From assembly GCF_022012305.1 (NCBI RefSeq), contig NZ_JAKLTM010000008.1:62001-126000 (forward strand): a DNA stretch of 64,000 nucleotides. The letters run 5' to 3'. The stretch comes from Ramlibacter paludis (lineage in GTDB: Bacteria > Pseudomonadota > Gammaproteobacteria > Burkholderiales > Burkholderiaceae_C). Positions 54,858 to 63,791 of this stretch are shown here, piece by piece; within the stretch, counting starts at the first letter, position 1; every line of letters starts with the position of its first letter. A program made the translations under genes and the position numbers. The notes beneath the pieces were generated by a model. The model saw only the letters and a list, made by a program, of their open reading frames with translations. It made no database searches and had not been told where the DNA came from.

Positions 54858-55640
54858 ATGACCCTTGCCACCGTCGCCACCAACGTCCTGACCTTCGTGC
54901 CGGCCGCCGCCGCCCGCACGCGCATGCCCGTGGCGCCGCTGAAGACCAGCTGCTCCACCTGCCACCTGCGCGACCTGTGCCTGCCCTGCGGCCTGAATGG
55001 CAGCGAGCGGGAAAGCCTGGACCGGCTGATGTTCGGGCGGCGCAAGGTTGCCGCCGGCCAGGCGCTGTACCGGGCCGGCGACAAGTTCCGCTTCATCTAC
55101 GCGGTGCGCAGCGGCACCTTCAAGTCCAGCCTGGCGCTGCCCGGCGACCGCGAGCAGGTGAGCGGCTTCCACATGGCCGGCGAGCTGATGGGGCTGGACG
55201 CGATCGCCAACGGCGCGCATGCCAGCACGGCGATCGCGCTGGAGGACACCGAGGTCTGCACGATCCAGTACTCGCACCTGAACGAGGCCATCGCCGAAAG
55301 CGGCAACATCCAGCTGGCGATGGCGCAGCTGATGTCGCGCGAGATCGTGCGCGAGCACAGCCTGATGATGCTGCTGGGAAGCATGAACGCCGAAGAGCGG
55401 CTGGCCGCCTTCCTGCTGAACCTGTCGCAGCGCATGAAGGCGCGCGGCTACTCCGCCACCGAATTCCACCTGCGCATGTCGCGCGCGGAAATCGGCAGCT
55501 ACCTGGGCATGAAGCTCGAGACCGTCAGCCGGACCTTCTCGGCCTTCCAGCAGCAGGAGCTGCTGGAGGTGGACAAGAAACACGTGCGCATCCTGGACCT
55601 CGAGCGGCTCGGCCGCGTGGTCGCAACCCGCATGCACTGA
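54858..55640 (+). CDS. fnr: Oxygen-sensing transcription regulator FNR
   Basis: 260 residues. 4Fe-4S ligands Cys32, Cys35, Cys41 (CSTCHLRDLC) and central Cys134 (TEVCTIQY), with exactly the E. coli FNR spacing (2, 5 and 93). The CRP-type HTH reads RAEIGSYLGMKLETVSRTF with E-x2-S-R for TTGAT recognition. FNR boxes are seen at 43306, 45665, 48863, 58776 and 58822. ATG at 54858. Confidence 0.95.
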   Translation: MTLATVATNVLTFVPAAAARTRMPVAPLKTSCSTCHLRDLCLPCGLNGSERESLDRLMFGRRKVAAGQALYRAGDKFRFIYAVRSGTFKSSLALPGDREQVSGFHMAGELMGLDAIANGAHASTAIALEDTEVCTIQYSHLNEAIAESGNIQLAMAQLMSREIVREHSLMMLLGSMNAEERLAAFLLNLSQRMKARGYSATEFHLRMSRAEIGSYLGMKLETVSRTFSAFQQQELLEVDKKHVRILDLERLGRVVATRMH

Positions 55641-55652
55641 GGAGACACTTCC

Positions 55653-56258
55653 ATGAAGCAGCCCACTTCCGCCGCGCAGGTGATCCGCGACGAGCACCGC
55701 GCGCTGGCCGCGGTGCTCCGTTCCCTCGAACCGCTGGTGCGCATGGGCCCGGGCGACCAGCCCGAGCGCTTCTTCGACATCGTGCGCGCGATGCTGTTCT
55801 ACATCGACGAATTCCCGGAGCACCGGCACCATCCCAAGGAGTCGGACCTGCTGTTCCCGCGGCTGGCCCGCAGCGCACCCGAGCTGCTGCCGGTGATCCG
55901 CCGCCTGGAGGCTGACCACATGCAGGGCGAGGGCCGCGTGCGGACGCTGCAGCACCTGCTGCTGGCGTGGGAGCTGGTCGGCGAGTCGCGCCGCCCCGCC
56001 TTCACCGAAGCCCTGGAGGAATACGTCCGCTTCTACCTGGAGCACATGCGCGTCGAGGAGACGCAGCTGCTGCCGGCGGCGGAACGCGTGTTCACCCCCG
56101 AGGACTGGCAGGCGATCAACCACGCCTTCGAGGCCGACCGCGACCCGCTGGCGGGTGGCGAACGCGATCCCAACTACGACCGCCTGTTCACGCGCATCGT
56201 GCTGGCGGCGCCGGCGCCGATCGGCGTGGGCGCGGCACTCACCGGGACGCCCGCGTGA
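55653..56258 (+). CDS. Hemerythrin-domain protein
   Basis: 201 residues, no signal peptide. Iron-ligand pattern of bacterial hemerythrin: IRDEHRAL, HRHHPKESDLLFP, EADHMQGEG and YLEHMRVEETQLLP. Probably an O2 or NO binder or iron store. Directly follows fnr, 12 bases downstream with GAGGAG. Confidence 0.88.
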   Translation: MKQPTSAAQVIRDEHRALAAVLRSLEPLVRMGPGDQPERFFDIVRAMLFYIDEFPEHRHHPKESDLLFPRLARSAPELLPVIRRLEADHMQGEGRVRTLQHLLLAWELVGESRRPAFTEALEEYVRFYLEHMRVEETQLLPAAERVFTPEDWQAINHAFEADRDPLAGGERDPNYDRLFTRIVLAAPAPIGVGAALTGTPA

Positions 56259-56923
56259 TCCTGCCCCTGGCCGCCGCGGCGCTCCTCATAGGGCTGGCGG
56301 CCGGGCCGCACTGCGCCGCCATGTGCGGGCCCGCCTGCGGCGGCGTGATCCGCATCGTGCGCGAGGGGCAGCCGGGCGACCACGGCCTGCAGTGGTCCTT
56401 CCATGCCGGCCGCTTGCTGGGCTACGCCTTGGCCGGTGCCGCGGTGGCGCAGGCCGTGCAAGGCCTGGCCTGGGCCGCCACGCATGCGGCGGCGCTGCGG
56501 CCGCTGTGGACCGTGTTCCACGTCGCGGTGCTGGGCTGGGGCCTGGCGCTGCTCGCTTCCGGACGGCAGCCCGCGTTGGCGACGGCCACCGGCCGCAAGG
56601 TCTGGCAGCGCCTGCGGCCGCTGGCCACGCCGCCGCAGGCCTTGTTCGCCACCGGCGTGCTGTGGGCGCTGATGCCGTGCGGCCTGCTCTATTCGGCGCT
56701 GCTGGTGGCATCGCTCAGCGGCGGACCGCTGGCAGGCGCTTTCACCATGGCCTTGTTCGCACTGGGCAGCGCGGTCTCGCTGCTGCTGGCGCCGCGCATG
56801 CTGCGGCTGGCGGGCGAACGCGGTGGCGCGCGCCTCGCGGGCGCCTTGATCGCCGCGGCCGCGGCGTGGGCGCTGTGGATGGACCTGAGCCACCGCATCG
56901 CAGAATGGTGCGGATTGGCCTGA
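56255..56923 (+). CDS. TauE/SafE-type sulfite exporter-family protein (cco-associated)
   Basis: 222 residues, six helices, from GTG at 56255 (overlaps the hemerythrin stop). Opens with GPHCAAMCGPACGG, a conserved HCxxMCGxxC element that in this subfamily is linked to cbb3 oxidase or metal handling; also LMPCGLLYSALLVA. Actual cargo unknown. Confidence 0.78.
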   Translation: MILPLAAAALLIGLAAGPHCAAMCGPACGGVIRIVREGQPGDHGLQWSFHAGRLLGYALAGAAVAQAVQGLAWAATHAAALRPLWTVFHVAVLGWGLALLASGRQPALATATGRKVWQRLRPLATPPQALFATGVLWALMPCGLLYSALLVASLSGGPLAGAFTMALFALGSAVSLLLAPRMLRLAGERGGARLAGALIAAAAAWALWMDLSHRIAEWCGLA

Positions 56924-56942
56924 CTCCGCCACGGAGGTTTCC

Positions 56943-58310
56943 ATGCAGCTGCAGTTCCTGGGTGCCACTGGCACCGTCACCGGATCCAAGTACCTGGTGC
57001 GCCACGAAGGCGCGCAGCTGCTGGTCGACTGCGGCCTGTTCCAGGGCTACAAGCAGCTGCGGCTGCGCAACTGGGCGCCGCTGCCGCTGCCCGCCGCCGA
57101 GATCGATGCGGTGATCCTCACCCATGCGCACATCGACCACAGCGGCTACCTGCCGCTGATGGTGCGCCAAGGGTTTCGCGGCCCGGTCTTCTGCAGCGCC
57201 CCTACGCGCGACCTGTGCCGCATCCTGCTGCCGGACAGCGGCGGCCTGCAGGAGGAAGAGGCCGACTATGCGAACCGGCACGGCCTGGGCAAGCACCACC
57301 CGGCACTGCCGCTCTACACCCGCGCGGATGCGGTGGCTGCGCTGGAGCAGCTGCACGCCGTGGCCTGGCACGAGGAATGGGAGCCCATCCCCGGCCTGCG
57401 GGCTTCGCTCGCGCACGCCGGCCACATGCTGGGCGGCTCGCTGTTGCGGCTGGCCAGCGCGCGCTGCTCGCTGCTGTTCTCGGGCGACCTGGGCCGCCCC
57501 GCCGATGCCTTGCTGCCGGCGCCGGAGGCGCCGCCTGCCGCGGACTACCTGGTGGTGGAATCGACCTACGGCGACCGCCAGCATCCGACCGGCGATGCCA
57601 TGGAGGAACTGGGGGAGGTGATCCGCCGCACGGCCGCTCGTGCCGGCACGCTGGTGATCCCGGCCTTCGCGGTCGGCCGCGCCCAGGCGCTGCTGCATGG
57701 CATCCAGCAACTGAAGGCGCGCAAGAGCATCCCGCAGGTGCCCGTCTACCTGGACAGCCCGATGGCCGCGAGCGCGCTGCACGTCTACGGCCGGCACCGG
57801 GACGAACTGCGGCTGTCGGAAGCCGAATGCAGGGCGATGGAAAAGGCCGCGCACGTCGTCGCCACGCCGGACGAGTCGCGCGCGCTCAGCGCCAGGCGCG
57901 GGCCGATGGTGATCATCGCCGGCAGCGGCATGGCCACCGGCGGGCGCGTGGTGCACCACCTCAAGGCCTTCGCGCCGGACCACCGCAACACGATCCTGCT
58001 GGCGGGCTTCCAGGCCGGCGGCACGCGCGGCGCCAGCCTGCAGGCCGGCGCGCCCACCCTGCGCATCCACGGCGAAGACGTGCCGGTGCGCGCCGAAGTC
58101 GCGCAGATCGCCGCACTGTCGGCGCATGCGGATGGAGCGGAGATCGAAAGCTGGCTGCGCGGGATGCCGCGGGCGCCGGTGCGCACCTTCATCACGCATG
58201 GCGAGCCGGCGGCGGCGGATGCGCTGCGCCAGCGCATCGAGCGCCACCTGGGCTGGACCGTCACCGTGCCGGAGCACGGCGAGACGTTCCAGCTCGGCGC
58301 GCCTACTTGA
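56943..58310 (+). CDS. MBL-fold, beta-CASP RNA metallo-hydrolase
   Basis: 455 residues. Metal motif THAHIDHSGYLP, further His in AHAGHMLGGS, Asp in FSGDLG and beta-CASP motifs (PAFAVGRAQALL, GSGMATGGRVVHHL, SAHADGAEIESWL). Close to the YSH1/CPSF-like and RNase J-related group. GGAGG precedes ATG at 56943. It overlaps the end of the convergent stress gene by 8 bases. Confidence 0.92.
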   Translation: MQLQFLGATGTVTGSKYLVRHEGAQLLVDCGLFQGYKQLRLRNWAPLPLPAAEIDAVILTHAHIDHSGYLPLMVRQGFRGPVFCSAPTRDLCRILLPDSGGLQEEEADYANRHGLGKHHPALPLYTRADAVAALEQLHAVAWHEEWEPIPGLRASLAHAGHMLGGSLLRLASARCSLLFSGDLGRPADALLPAPEAPPAADYLVVESTYGDRQHPTGDAMEELGEVIRRTAARAGTLVIPAFAVGRAQALLHGIQQLKARKSIPQVPVYLDSPMAASALHVYGRHRDELRLSEAECRAMEKAAHVVATPDESRALSARRGPMVIIAGSGMATGGRVVHHLKAFAPDHRNTILLAGFQAGGTRGASLQAGAPTLRIHGEDVPVRAEVAQIAALSAHADGAEIESWLRGMPRAPVRTFITHGEPAAADALRQRIERHLGWTVTVPEHGETFQLGAPT

Positions 58311-58722
58311 CCAGCAGCACGGGCACTTCGGAATCGACCAGCACGCGCTGGGCGATGCTGCCCATCACGGTGCGCCCCAGCAGGCCGTAGCCGTGCGTGC
58401 CCATCACGATCATCTGCGCGCCCTCGCGCTTGCTGGCTTCCACGATCTCGTGGCCGGCCTGCCCGATCACCCAGGTGGTGCGGAACTTCAGCTCGTGGCG
58501 GCGCAGGAAATCCTCGATCGGCGCCAGCACCTTGGCGGCCTCGTCGCTGTGGTAGTCGGCGACCACCGAAGCGCCGACGAAGCCCTTCACCTGCGGCGGC
58601 AGCGGCGGCTGCACGTTCAGCACGACCAGCTCGCCGCCGGCCAGCAGCGATTCGTGGGTGACGAGGAAGGCCAGGGCCTTCTTGGTGAAATTGCTGCCGT
58701 CGGCAGCGAACAGGATCTTCAT
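58303..58722 (-). CDS. Universal stress protein (UspA family), FNR-linked
   Basis: 139 residues, FAADGSNFTKKALAFL at the N-terminus and GTHGYGLLGRTVMGSIAQRVL as the ATP loop. Divergent from a second usp; each has an FNR box of its own in the 171-bp gap. The box at 58776-58789 is centred about 60 bp from this start. Confidence 0.92.
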   Translation of the reverse strand: MKILFAADGSNFTKKALAFLVTHESLLAGGELVVLNVQPPLPPQVKGFVGASVVADYHSDEAAKVLAPIEDFLRRHELKFRTTWVIGQAGHEIVEASKREGAQMIVMGTHGYGLLGRTVMGSIAQRVLVDSEVPVLLVK

Positions 58723-58775
58723 GGGGGGCCTCCAGTGTGGATGCGACCAGCTTAGAGGGTCGGCTCCGCAGCGGT

Positions 58776-58789
58776 TTGAGGCAGGTCAA
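58776..58789 (-). promoter_or_regulatory. FNR box for the minus-strand usp
   Basis: TTGAGGCAGGTCAA. With the FNR class II distance the start site would be near 58741, 19 nt before the ATG; TAAGCT (minus strand, 58754-58749) is a -10 candidate. Confidence 0.6.
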
Positions 58790-58821
58790 GCCGTCGCGCC
58801 GACCGGCCGACCGCTGCGCGC

Positions 58822-58835
58822 TTGACTTCCATCAA
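58822..58835 (+). promoter_or_regulatory. FNR box for the plus-strand usp
   Basis: TTGACTTCCATCAA, 9 of 10 to consensus. With a -10-like CATGAT at 58857-58862 the start site would be near 58869, leaving a 25-nt leader. Confidence 0.65.
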
Positions 58836-58893
58836 TACGCTTGCGCGCGGATTGCCCATGATGGATTCACTTTCTTCACCCTGGAGTTCCGCC

Positions 58894-59337
58894 ATGTTCA
58901 AGCGCATCCTGGTGCCGGTCGACGGCAGTGAAACTTCCACCAAGGCGCTGGTCGCCGCATTGCAGCTCGCCCGCGAGCGCGATGCGTCGGTGCGCGTCAT
59001 CCACGTGCTCGACGAGCTGGCCTACCTGACCGGCTACGAGTACAGCGCGACGGCGCTCGAGGAAGCCCGCAAGTACGCGCAGAAGACCCTGGACGACGCG
59101 GTCGCCATCGCGCAGTCCTCCGGCGTGCCGGCCGACGGCAAGCTGCTGGAGACGCCGGGACGCCGGCTGGGCGATGTCGTGGCCGACGAGGTGCGCGCGC
59201 TGAACGCGGACCTGGTCGTGGTCGGCACGCACGGCCGCCGCGGCATGAGCCGGGTGCTGCTTGGCAGCGGCGCCGAGCAGGTGATCCGGGTCTGCCCGGT
59301 GCCCGTGCTGACGATCCGCGCCGCCGAACCGGCTTAG
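58894..59337 (+). CDS. Universal stress protein (UspA family)
   Basis: 147 residues. PVDGSETSTKAL at the N-terminus and GTHGRRGMSRVLLGSGAEQVI as the ATP loop. ATG at 58894 with GGAG upstream. FNR box at 58822-58835. A perfect 16-bp palindrome (GGCGGCTGCAGCCGCC, 59343-59358) just after the stop may end the transcript, though without T-tract. Confidence 0.93.
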   Translation: MFKRILVPVDGSETSTKALVAALQLARERDASVRVIHVLDELAYLTGYEYSATALEEARKYAQKTLDDAVAIAQSSGVPADGKLLETPGRRLGDVVADEVRALNADLVVVGTHGRRGMSRVLLGSGAEQVIRVCPVPVLTIRAAEPA

Positions 59338-59370
59338 TGCCCGGCGGCTGCAGCCGCCCCAAATTGCTAT

Positions 59371-59383
59371 TGGACCAAGGTAC
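59371..59383. promoter_or_regulatory. Palindrome copy C (partial match)
   Basis: Read on the minus strand it contains ACCTTGGTCCA, shared with copy A (1950-1964). The rest of the dyad is weaker. 61 bp before the diheme cytochrome gene. Significance uncertain. Confidence 0.3.
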
Positions 59384-59443
59384 ACTGGCGCCCCCGCCGG
59401 GCGTGGTCGACGCTGCGGCTTTCCATAGGGATGTCGCTGCCCC

Positions 59444-60178
59444 ATGAGAATGAAAAGACAAGCGAGCGCGGCCCTGCGACGGCTGGCCATCGTGCTGGCC
59501 GTGGCCACCGGTCCGTGTCTCGCGCAGGGTGACCCCGCTGCCGTGCCGGCCTACAAGGAACTCGATTCCATGGCCGCGCGGGTGCAGGGCTGCGTCACCT
59601 GCCACGGCCAGCAGGGGCAGGGCACCAGCAACGACTACTTTCCGCGCATCGCCGGCAAGCCCGCGGGCTACCTGCACAACCAGCTGCGCGCCTTCCACGA
59701 CGGCTCGCGCCGCTATGCGGCGATGAACTACCTGGTGGCCTATCTCTCGGACGACTACCTCAAGGAGATCGCCGAGTACTTCTCGTCGCTGCGCCCGCCC
59801 TTCGCGCCGCCCACCGCCCCCACCTTGCCGGCCGACGTGCTGGAGCGCGGCAAGGCGCTGGTGCACGACGGCGACGGCTCGCGCCAGATCCCCGCCTGCA
59901 TGGCCTGCCACGGCGCGCGCCTGACCGGCATGGAGCCGGGCATTCCGGGGCTGGTCGGCCTGCGCCCCAACTACATCGCCGCGCAGCTCACGCGCTGGCG
60001 CTCCGGCGAGCGCAAGGCCGCGGCGCCCGACTGCATGCACCGCATCGCGTCGCGCCTGACCGAGCCGGAGATCGCCGGCGTGGCGGCCTGGCTGGGCGCG
60101 CAGGCCGCGCCTTCGAACCACGCGCCCGACAAGCGCGACACCGTGCGCATGCCCACCGCCTGCGGGAGCCAGCGGTGA
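59444..60178 (+). CDS. Diheme cytochrome c (c4-like)
   Basis: 244 residues. Signal peptide ending CLAQ (about residue 28), then two c-type domains with CVTCH and CMACH. Likely electron donor to the oxidase encoded downstream. Start ATG at 59444 (59450 also possible); there is little ribosome-site signal. Confidence 0.9.
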   Translation: MRMKRQASAALRRLAIVLAVATGPCLAQGDPAAVPAYKELDSMAARVQGCVTCHGQQGQGTSNDYFPRIAGKPAGYLHNQLRAFHDGSRRYAAMNYLVAYLSDDYLKEIAEYFSSLRPPFAPPTAPTLPADVLERGKALVHDGDGSRQIPACMACHGARLTGMEPGIPGLVGLRPNYIAAQLTRWRSGERKAAAPDCMHRIASRLTEPEIAGVAAWLGAQAAPSNHAPDKRDTVRMPTACGSQR

Positions 60179-61461
60179 GGCGCGGCACGAAGATCTTCGC
60201 GGGGCTGGGGCTGCTGGGCGTGGCGGTGCTGGCCGCCGTGCTGCTGGCGGATTACCAGCCGTGGAAGACGCTGCAGCCGGCCGTGGTTGCGCAAGCGCCC
60301 AGGAACGACGTGATCTCGCGCGGCGAGTACCTGGCGCGCGTGGGCGACTGCATCGCCTGCCACACGGCGCCCGGCGGGCGCGAGTTCGCCGGCCTGCGCG
60401 CCATGCCCACGCCCTTCGGCAACATCTTCGTCCCCAACATCACGCCGGACGACGAGACCGGCATCGGCACCTGGAGCGCCGACGACTTCTACAAGATGAT
60501 GCACACGGGGCGCAGCAAGAACGGCGAAGTGCTGTACCCGGCGATGCCTTATGCGAACTACACGAAGGTCACGCGCGCGGACTCCGACGCCATCTACGCC
60601 TACCTGATGTCGGTGCCGCCGGTGAAGCAGGCGAACCGGCCGCACGAGCTGCGCTTTCCCTTCAACAACCGCGAGCTGCTGGTCGGCTGGCGCACGCTCT
60701 ATTTCAGCCAGGGCGAGTACCAGCCGGACGCGAGCAAGGACAAGGAATGGAACCGCGGCGCCTACCTGGTGCAAGGCCTGGGCCACTGCTCGATGTGCCA
60801 CACCGCGGTGTCGGCGCTGGGCGGCTCGCGCGACCAGCAGGCCTTCAGCGGCGGCATGATCCCCAACCAGAACTGGTACGCGCCTTCGCTCACCTCGAAC
60901 CGCGAGGCCGGGCTGGGCGACTGGGAGATCCACGAGATCACCGACCTGCTGCAGGCGGGCGCCTCGAAGCGCGCCACCACCTACGGCCCGATGGCCGAGG
61001 TCACCTTCCACAGCCTGCAATACCTGAACGACGAGGACGCGCGGGCCATGGCGGTCTACCTCAAGTCGCTGCCGCCGAAGGACGAGGCGCGCGCGCCGCC
61101 GCAGGCGCAGCTGGTCGCGCCCGCCACCATGGAACTGGGCCGGCAGGTCTACACGGCGCAATGCGCGATGTGCCACGGCAACGAGGGCAAGGGCTTCCCG
61201 CCGGCCTTCCCGCCGCTGGCCAACAACCAGTCGATCGAGATGGCCTCGCCGGTCAACGCGGTGCGCATGATCCTCAACGGCGGCTATGCGCCGGCCACGC
61301 GCAGGAACCCGCGGCCCTACGGCATGCCGCCTTTCGCGCACATCCTCAACGACGAACAGGTGGCGGCCGTCGCCACCTACGTGCGCGTCGCCTGGGGCAA
61401 CGGCGGCACGCCGGTCAGCACGGCCCAGGCCAACGCGCTGCGCGTGGTGCCGCAGGAATAG
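60175..61461 (+). CDS. Triheme cytochrome c, membrane-anchored
   Basis: 428 residues from GTG at 60175, overlapping the upstream stop (GTGA). One N-terminal helix (FAGLGLLGVAVLAAVLLA) and three heme sites CIACH, CSMCH and CAMCH, arranged like the cytochrome subunit of alcohol/gluconate dehydrogenases. In this operon it may link a dehydrogenase or the quinone pool to the ba3-like oxidase. Confidence 0.88.
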   Translation: MRRGTKIFAGLGLLGVAVLAAVLLADYQPWKTLQPAVVAQAPRNDVISRGEYLARVGDCIACHTAPGGREFAGLRAMPTPFGNIFVPNITPDDETGIGTWSADDFYKMMHTGRSKNGEVLYPAMPYANYTKVTRADSDAIYAYLMSVPPVKQANRPHELRFPFNNRELLVGWRTLYFSQGEYQPDASKDKEWNRGAYLVQGLGHCSMCHTAVSALGGSRDQQAFSGGMIPNQNWYAPSLTSNREAGLGDWEIHEITDLLQAGASKRATTYGPMAEVTFHSLQYLNDEDARAMAVYLKSLPPKDEARAPPQAQLVAPATMELGRQVYTAQCAMCHGNEGKGFPPAFPPLANNQSIEMASPVNAVRMILNGGYAPATRRNPRPYGMPPFAHILNDEQVAAVATYVRVAWGNGGTPVSTAQANALRVVPQE

Positions 61462-61463
61462 CC

Positions 61464-61628
61464 ATGCAGCCCGACTCCCAGCGCCAGGACGACGAGGCCG
61501 TGGACCGCATCGTGCGGGAAGGCCCGGCCGGCACCTGGGCCGTCGCGGGCCTGGCGACCTTCATCGTGGTGCTGATCTGGTTCCTCTTCTATTTCCTGGT
61601 CTACCTGCCGCGGGGGATCCTCGAATGA
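61464..61628 (+). CDS. Small membrane subunit of the second oxidase
   Basis: 54 residues, one helix (TWAVAGLATFIVVLIWFLFYFLVYLP). The position just before subunit II fits the small subunit IIa seen in ba3-type oxidases. Too short for firm assignment. ATG at 61464. Confidence 0.7.
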   Translation: MQPDSQRQDDEAVDRIVREGPAGTWAVAGLATFIVVLIWFLFYFLVYLPRGILE

Positions 61629-62185
61629 GCGCCGTGCACGCACCGGGCGCCGACGCGGCGGAACTGGCGGAGCGGCGCTGGGCGTGGATCGTCGCGGGAA
61701 TCATCGCGCTGCTGGTGGTGATGATGGTCTTCACCGGACTGCACTGGGCCTCCATGCCGCCTTCGCGCGTGGAGGTGGTCGATCCGCGCACGCTGCACAT
61801 CCGCGGCGAATTCGTCGAGGACAACCTCGGCACCAGCGTCGACGCGCAGGGCAAGGTGACGGTGCGGCTGGTCGCGCAGCAGTACTCCTTCACGCCGCAG
61901 TGCATCGTGGTGCCGGCCGACACGCCGGTCACCTTCCGCGGCACCGCCAGCGACGCCATCCACGGCTTCGTGGTCGGCCGCACCAATGCCAACGTGATGC
62001 TGATCCCCGGCTTCGTGGCCACCTTCACCACCCGTTTTCCGCGCGCCGGGGAACTGCTGATGCCCTGCCACGAATACTGCGGCACCGGCCACCAGGGGAT
62101 GTGGGCGCGCGTGCAGGTGCTGGAGCCCGCGGAGTTCCTGCGCCAGGCGCAGCCCGGAAAGGCGGTGAGCTGTGTTCCACGCTAG
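61625..62185 (+). CDS. coxB: Cytochrome c oxidase subunit II (CuA), ba3-like
   Basis: 186 residues. One N-terminal helix (IVAGIIALLVVMMVFTGLHWA), then a cupredoxin domain with the CuA site CHEYCGTGHQGM and the distant His (DAIHGFVVG). Only one helix, as in ba3 oxidases. ATGA overlap with the preceding gene. Confidence 0.93.
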   Translation: MSAVHAPGADAAELAERRWAWIVAGIIALLVVMMVFTGLHWASMPPSRVEVVDPRTLHIRGEFVEDNLGTSVDAQGKVTVRLVAQQYSFTPQCIVVPADTPVTFRGTASDAIHGFVVGRTNANVMLIPGFVATFTTRFPRAGELLMPCHEYCGTGHQGMWARVQVLEPAEFLRQAQPGKAVSCVPR

Positions 62186-63791
62186 GCGCCTCGTGCTGTT
62201 CCACTTCTGGGTGGCGTTCATCGCGTTCGCGGCCGCGCTGGTGCTGGGCGAATGGCAGATGGCCGTGCGCAGCCCGCTGCTGCCGCGGGTCTCCAATCCG
62301 GAGCTGTACTACCGCTCGGTGACCGCGCACGGCACGGTCATGGGCTACGTGCTGCCGACGCTGGTGGCGATGGGCTTCGGCTACGCGCTGACCGAGCTCG
62401 CCCTGAAGCGACCGCTGCTCGGCCTGCGCTGGGCCTGGGCCAGCTTCTGGCTGGTGGTGGTGGGCACCGTGGTTGCCGCCACGCCCATCGCGCTGGGCCG
62501 CGCGTCGGTGCTCTTCACCTTCTACCCGCCGCTGCTGGCGAGCGTCTTCTACTACCTCGGCGTCGTGCTGGTGGTGGTGGGGTCCTGGGTCTGGGTGGGC
62601 CTGACCTCCTGGAACATCCACCGCTGGCGCCGCGACAACCCCGGCGCGGTGCTGCCGCTGGCGATGTTCGGCAACGCCACGGGCGCCTATCTCTGGGCCT
62701 GGACCTCGCTCGGCGCCGCCTCCGAGATCCTGCTGCTGATCCTGCCCGCCGCCTTCGGCTGGAAGGACACCATCGATGCCGGCCTGGCGCGCGTGCTGTT
62801 CTCGTGGACGCTGCACGCGATCGTCTACTTCTGGCTGATGCCGGCCTACATCGCCTTCTACACGATCATTCCCCGCGCCATCGGCGGGCGCCTGTACAGC
62901 GACACCATGGGCCGCGTGGCCTTCGTGCTGTTCCTGGTGTTCTCCATGCCGATCGGCATCCACCACCTGTTCGCCGATCCGCAGGTGGGGTCGGGCTTCA
63001 AGTTCGTGCACGCCGTGTTCACGGCGATGGTGTCGGTGCCGACGCTGCTGACGGTGTTCACCATCTGCGCTTCGGTGGAAATCGCGGCGCGGCTGCGCGG
63101 CGGCAAGGGCGCATTCGGCTGGGTGAAGGCGCTGCCCTGGGACAACCCGTACATGCTGGCCGTGGCCTTCAGCTTCGTCATGCTGGGCCTCGGCGGCGCC
63201 GGCGGCATCATCAACATGAGCTACCAGATGAACGAGACGATCCACAACACGCAGTGGGTCACGGGCCACTTCCACCTGATCTTCGCCGGCGCCATCGTCA
63301 TCATGTACTTCGTGATCGCCTACGACCTGTGGCCGCAGCTGCTCGATTGCGCTCCGCTGAACGCGCGCCTGATGCGCTGGCAGCTGTGGCTGTGGTTCGT
63401 CGGCATGATGGTGACCACGCTGCCCTGGCACCTGGTCGGCCTGCTCGGTGCGCCGCGGCGCATGGCTTACTTCGACTACAGCCATCCGGCCCTGCATCCG
63501 CAGGCGCTGACGGTGGTGATCTCCTCCATCGGCGGGCTGCTGCTGGTGGTGTCGGGCTTCCTGTTCCTCTGGATCCTGGCGACGGCACGCCGCGGCAGCG
63601 TGCGGGCGGCGCCTTACACCTTCAGCACGCCCGTGCACGCCGGCGCCGTGCCCAAGGCGCTCGACAGCTTCGCGCTGTGGGTCGGCCTGATGGTGGCGCT
63701 CACGGTCGTCAACTACGCCGTGCCCATCGTGCAGCTGTCGCTGATCCCGGAAACCTCGGTGCCGGTGGTGCCGGTCGGAGCGCAGCGATGA
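62172..63791 (+). CDS. coxA: Cytochrome c oxidase subunit I, ba3-like
   Basis: 539 residues from GTG at 62172, overlapping coxB by 14 bases. Heme and copper ligands: TAHGTVMGY, WTLHAIVYFWLMP (His-Tyr cross-link region), GIHHLFAD and TGHFHLIFAG. The K-channel-like pattern and short loops fit the B-type (ba3) branch. Confidence 0.93.
   Translation: MFHARRLVLFHFWVAFIAFAAALVLGEWQMAVRSPLLPRVSNPELYYRSVTAHGTVMGYVLPTLVAMGFGYALTELALKRPLLGLRWAWASFWLVVVGTVVAATPIALGRASVLFTFYPPLLASVFYYLGVVLVVVGSWVWVGLTSWNIHRWRRDNPGAVLPLAMFGNATGAYLWAWTSLGAASEILLLILPAAFGWKDTIDAGLARVLFSWTLHAIVYFWLMPAYIAFYTIIPRAIGGRLYSDTMGRVAFVLFLVFSMPIGIHHLFADPQVGSGFKFVHAVFTAMVSVPTLLTVFTICASVEIAARLRGGKGAFGWVKALPWDNPYMLAVAFSFVMLGLGGAGGIINMSYQMNETIHNTQWVTGHFHLIFAGAIVIMYFVIAYDLWPQLLDCAPLNARLMRWQLWLWFVGMMVTTLPWHLVGLLGAPRRMAYFDYSHPALHPQALTVVISSIGGLLLVVSGFLFLWILATARRGSVRAAPYTFSTPVHAGAVPKALDSFALWVGLMVALTVVNYAVPIVQLSLIPETSVPVVPVGAQR

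Noticed and set aside
59343-59358. Perfect palindrome GGCGGCTGCAGCCGCC as a separate regulatory site
   Set aside because: It lies directly after a stop codon in GC-rich DNA and is more likely a 3' stem; no second copy was seen.
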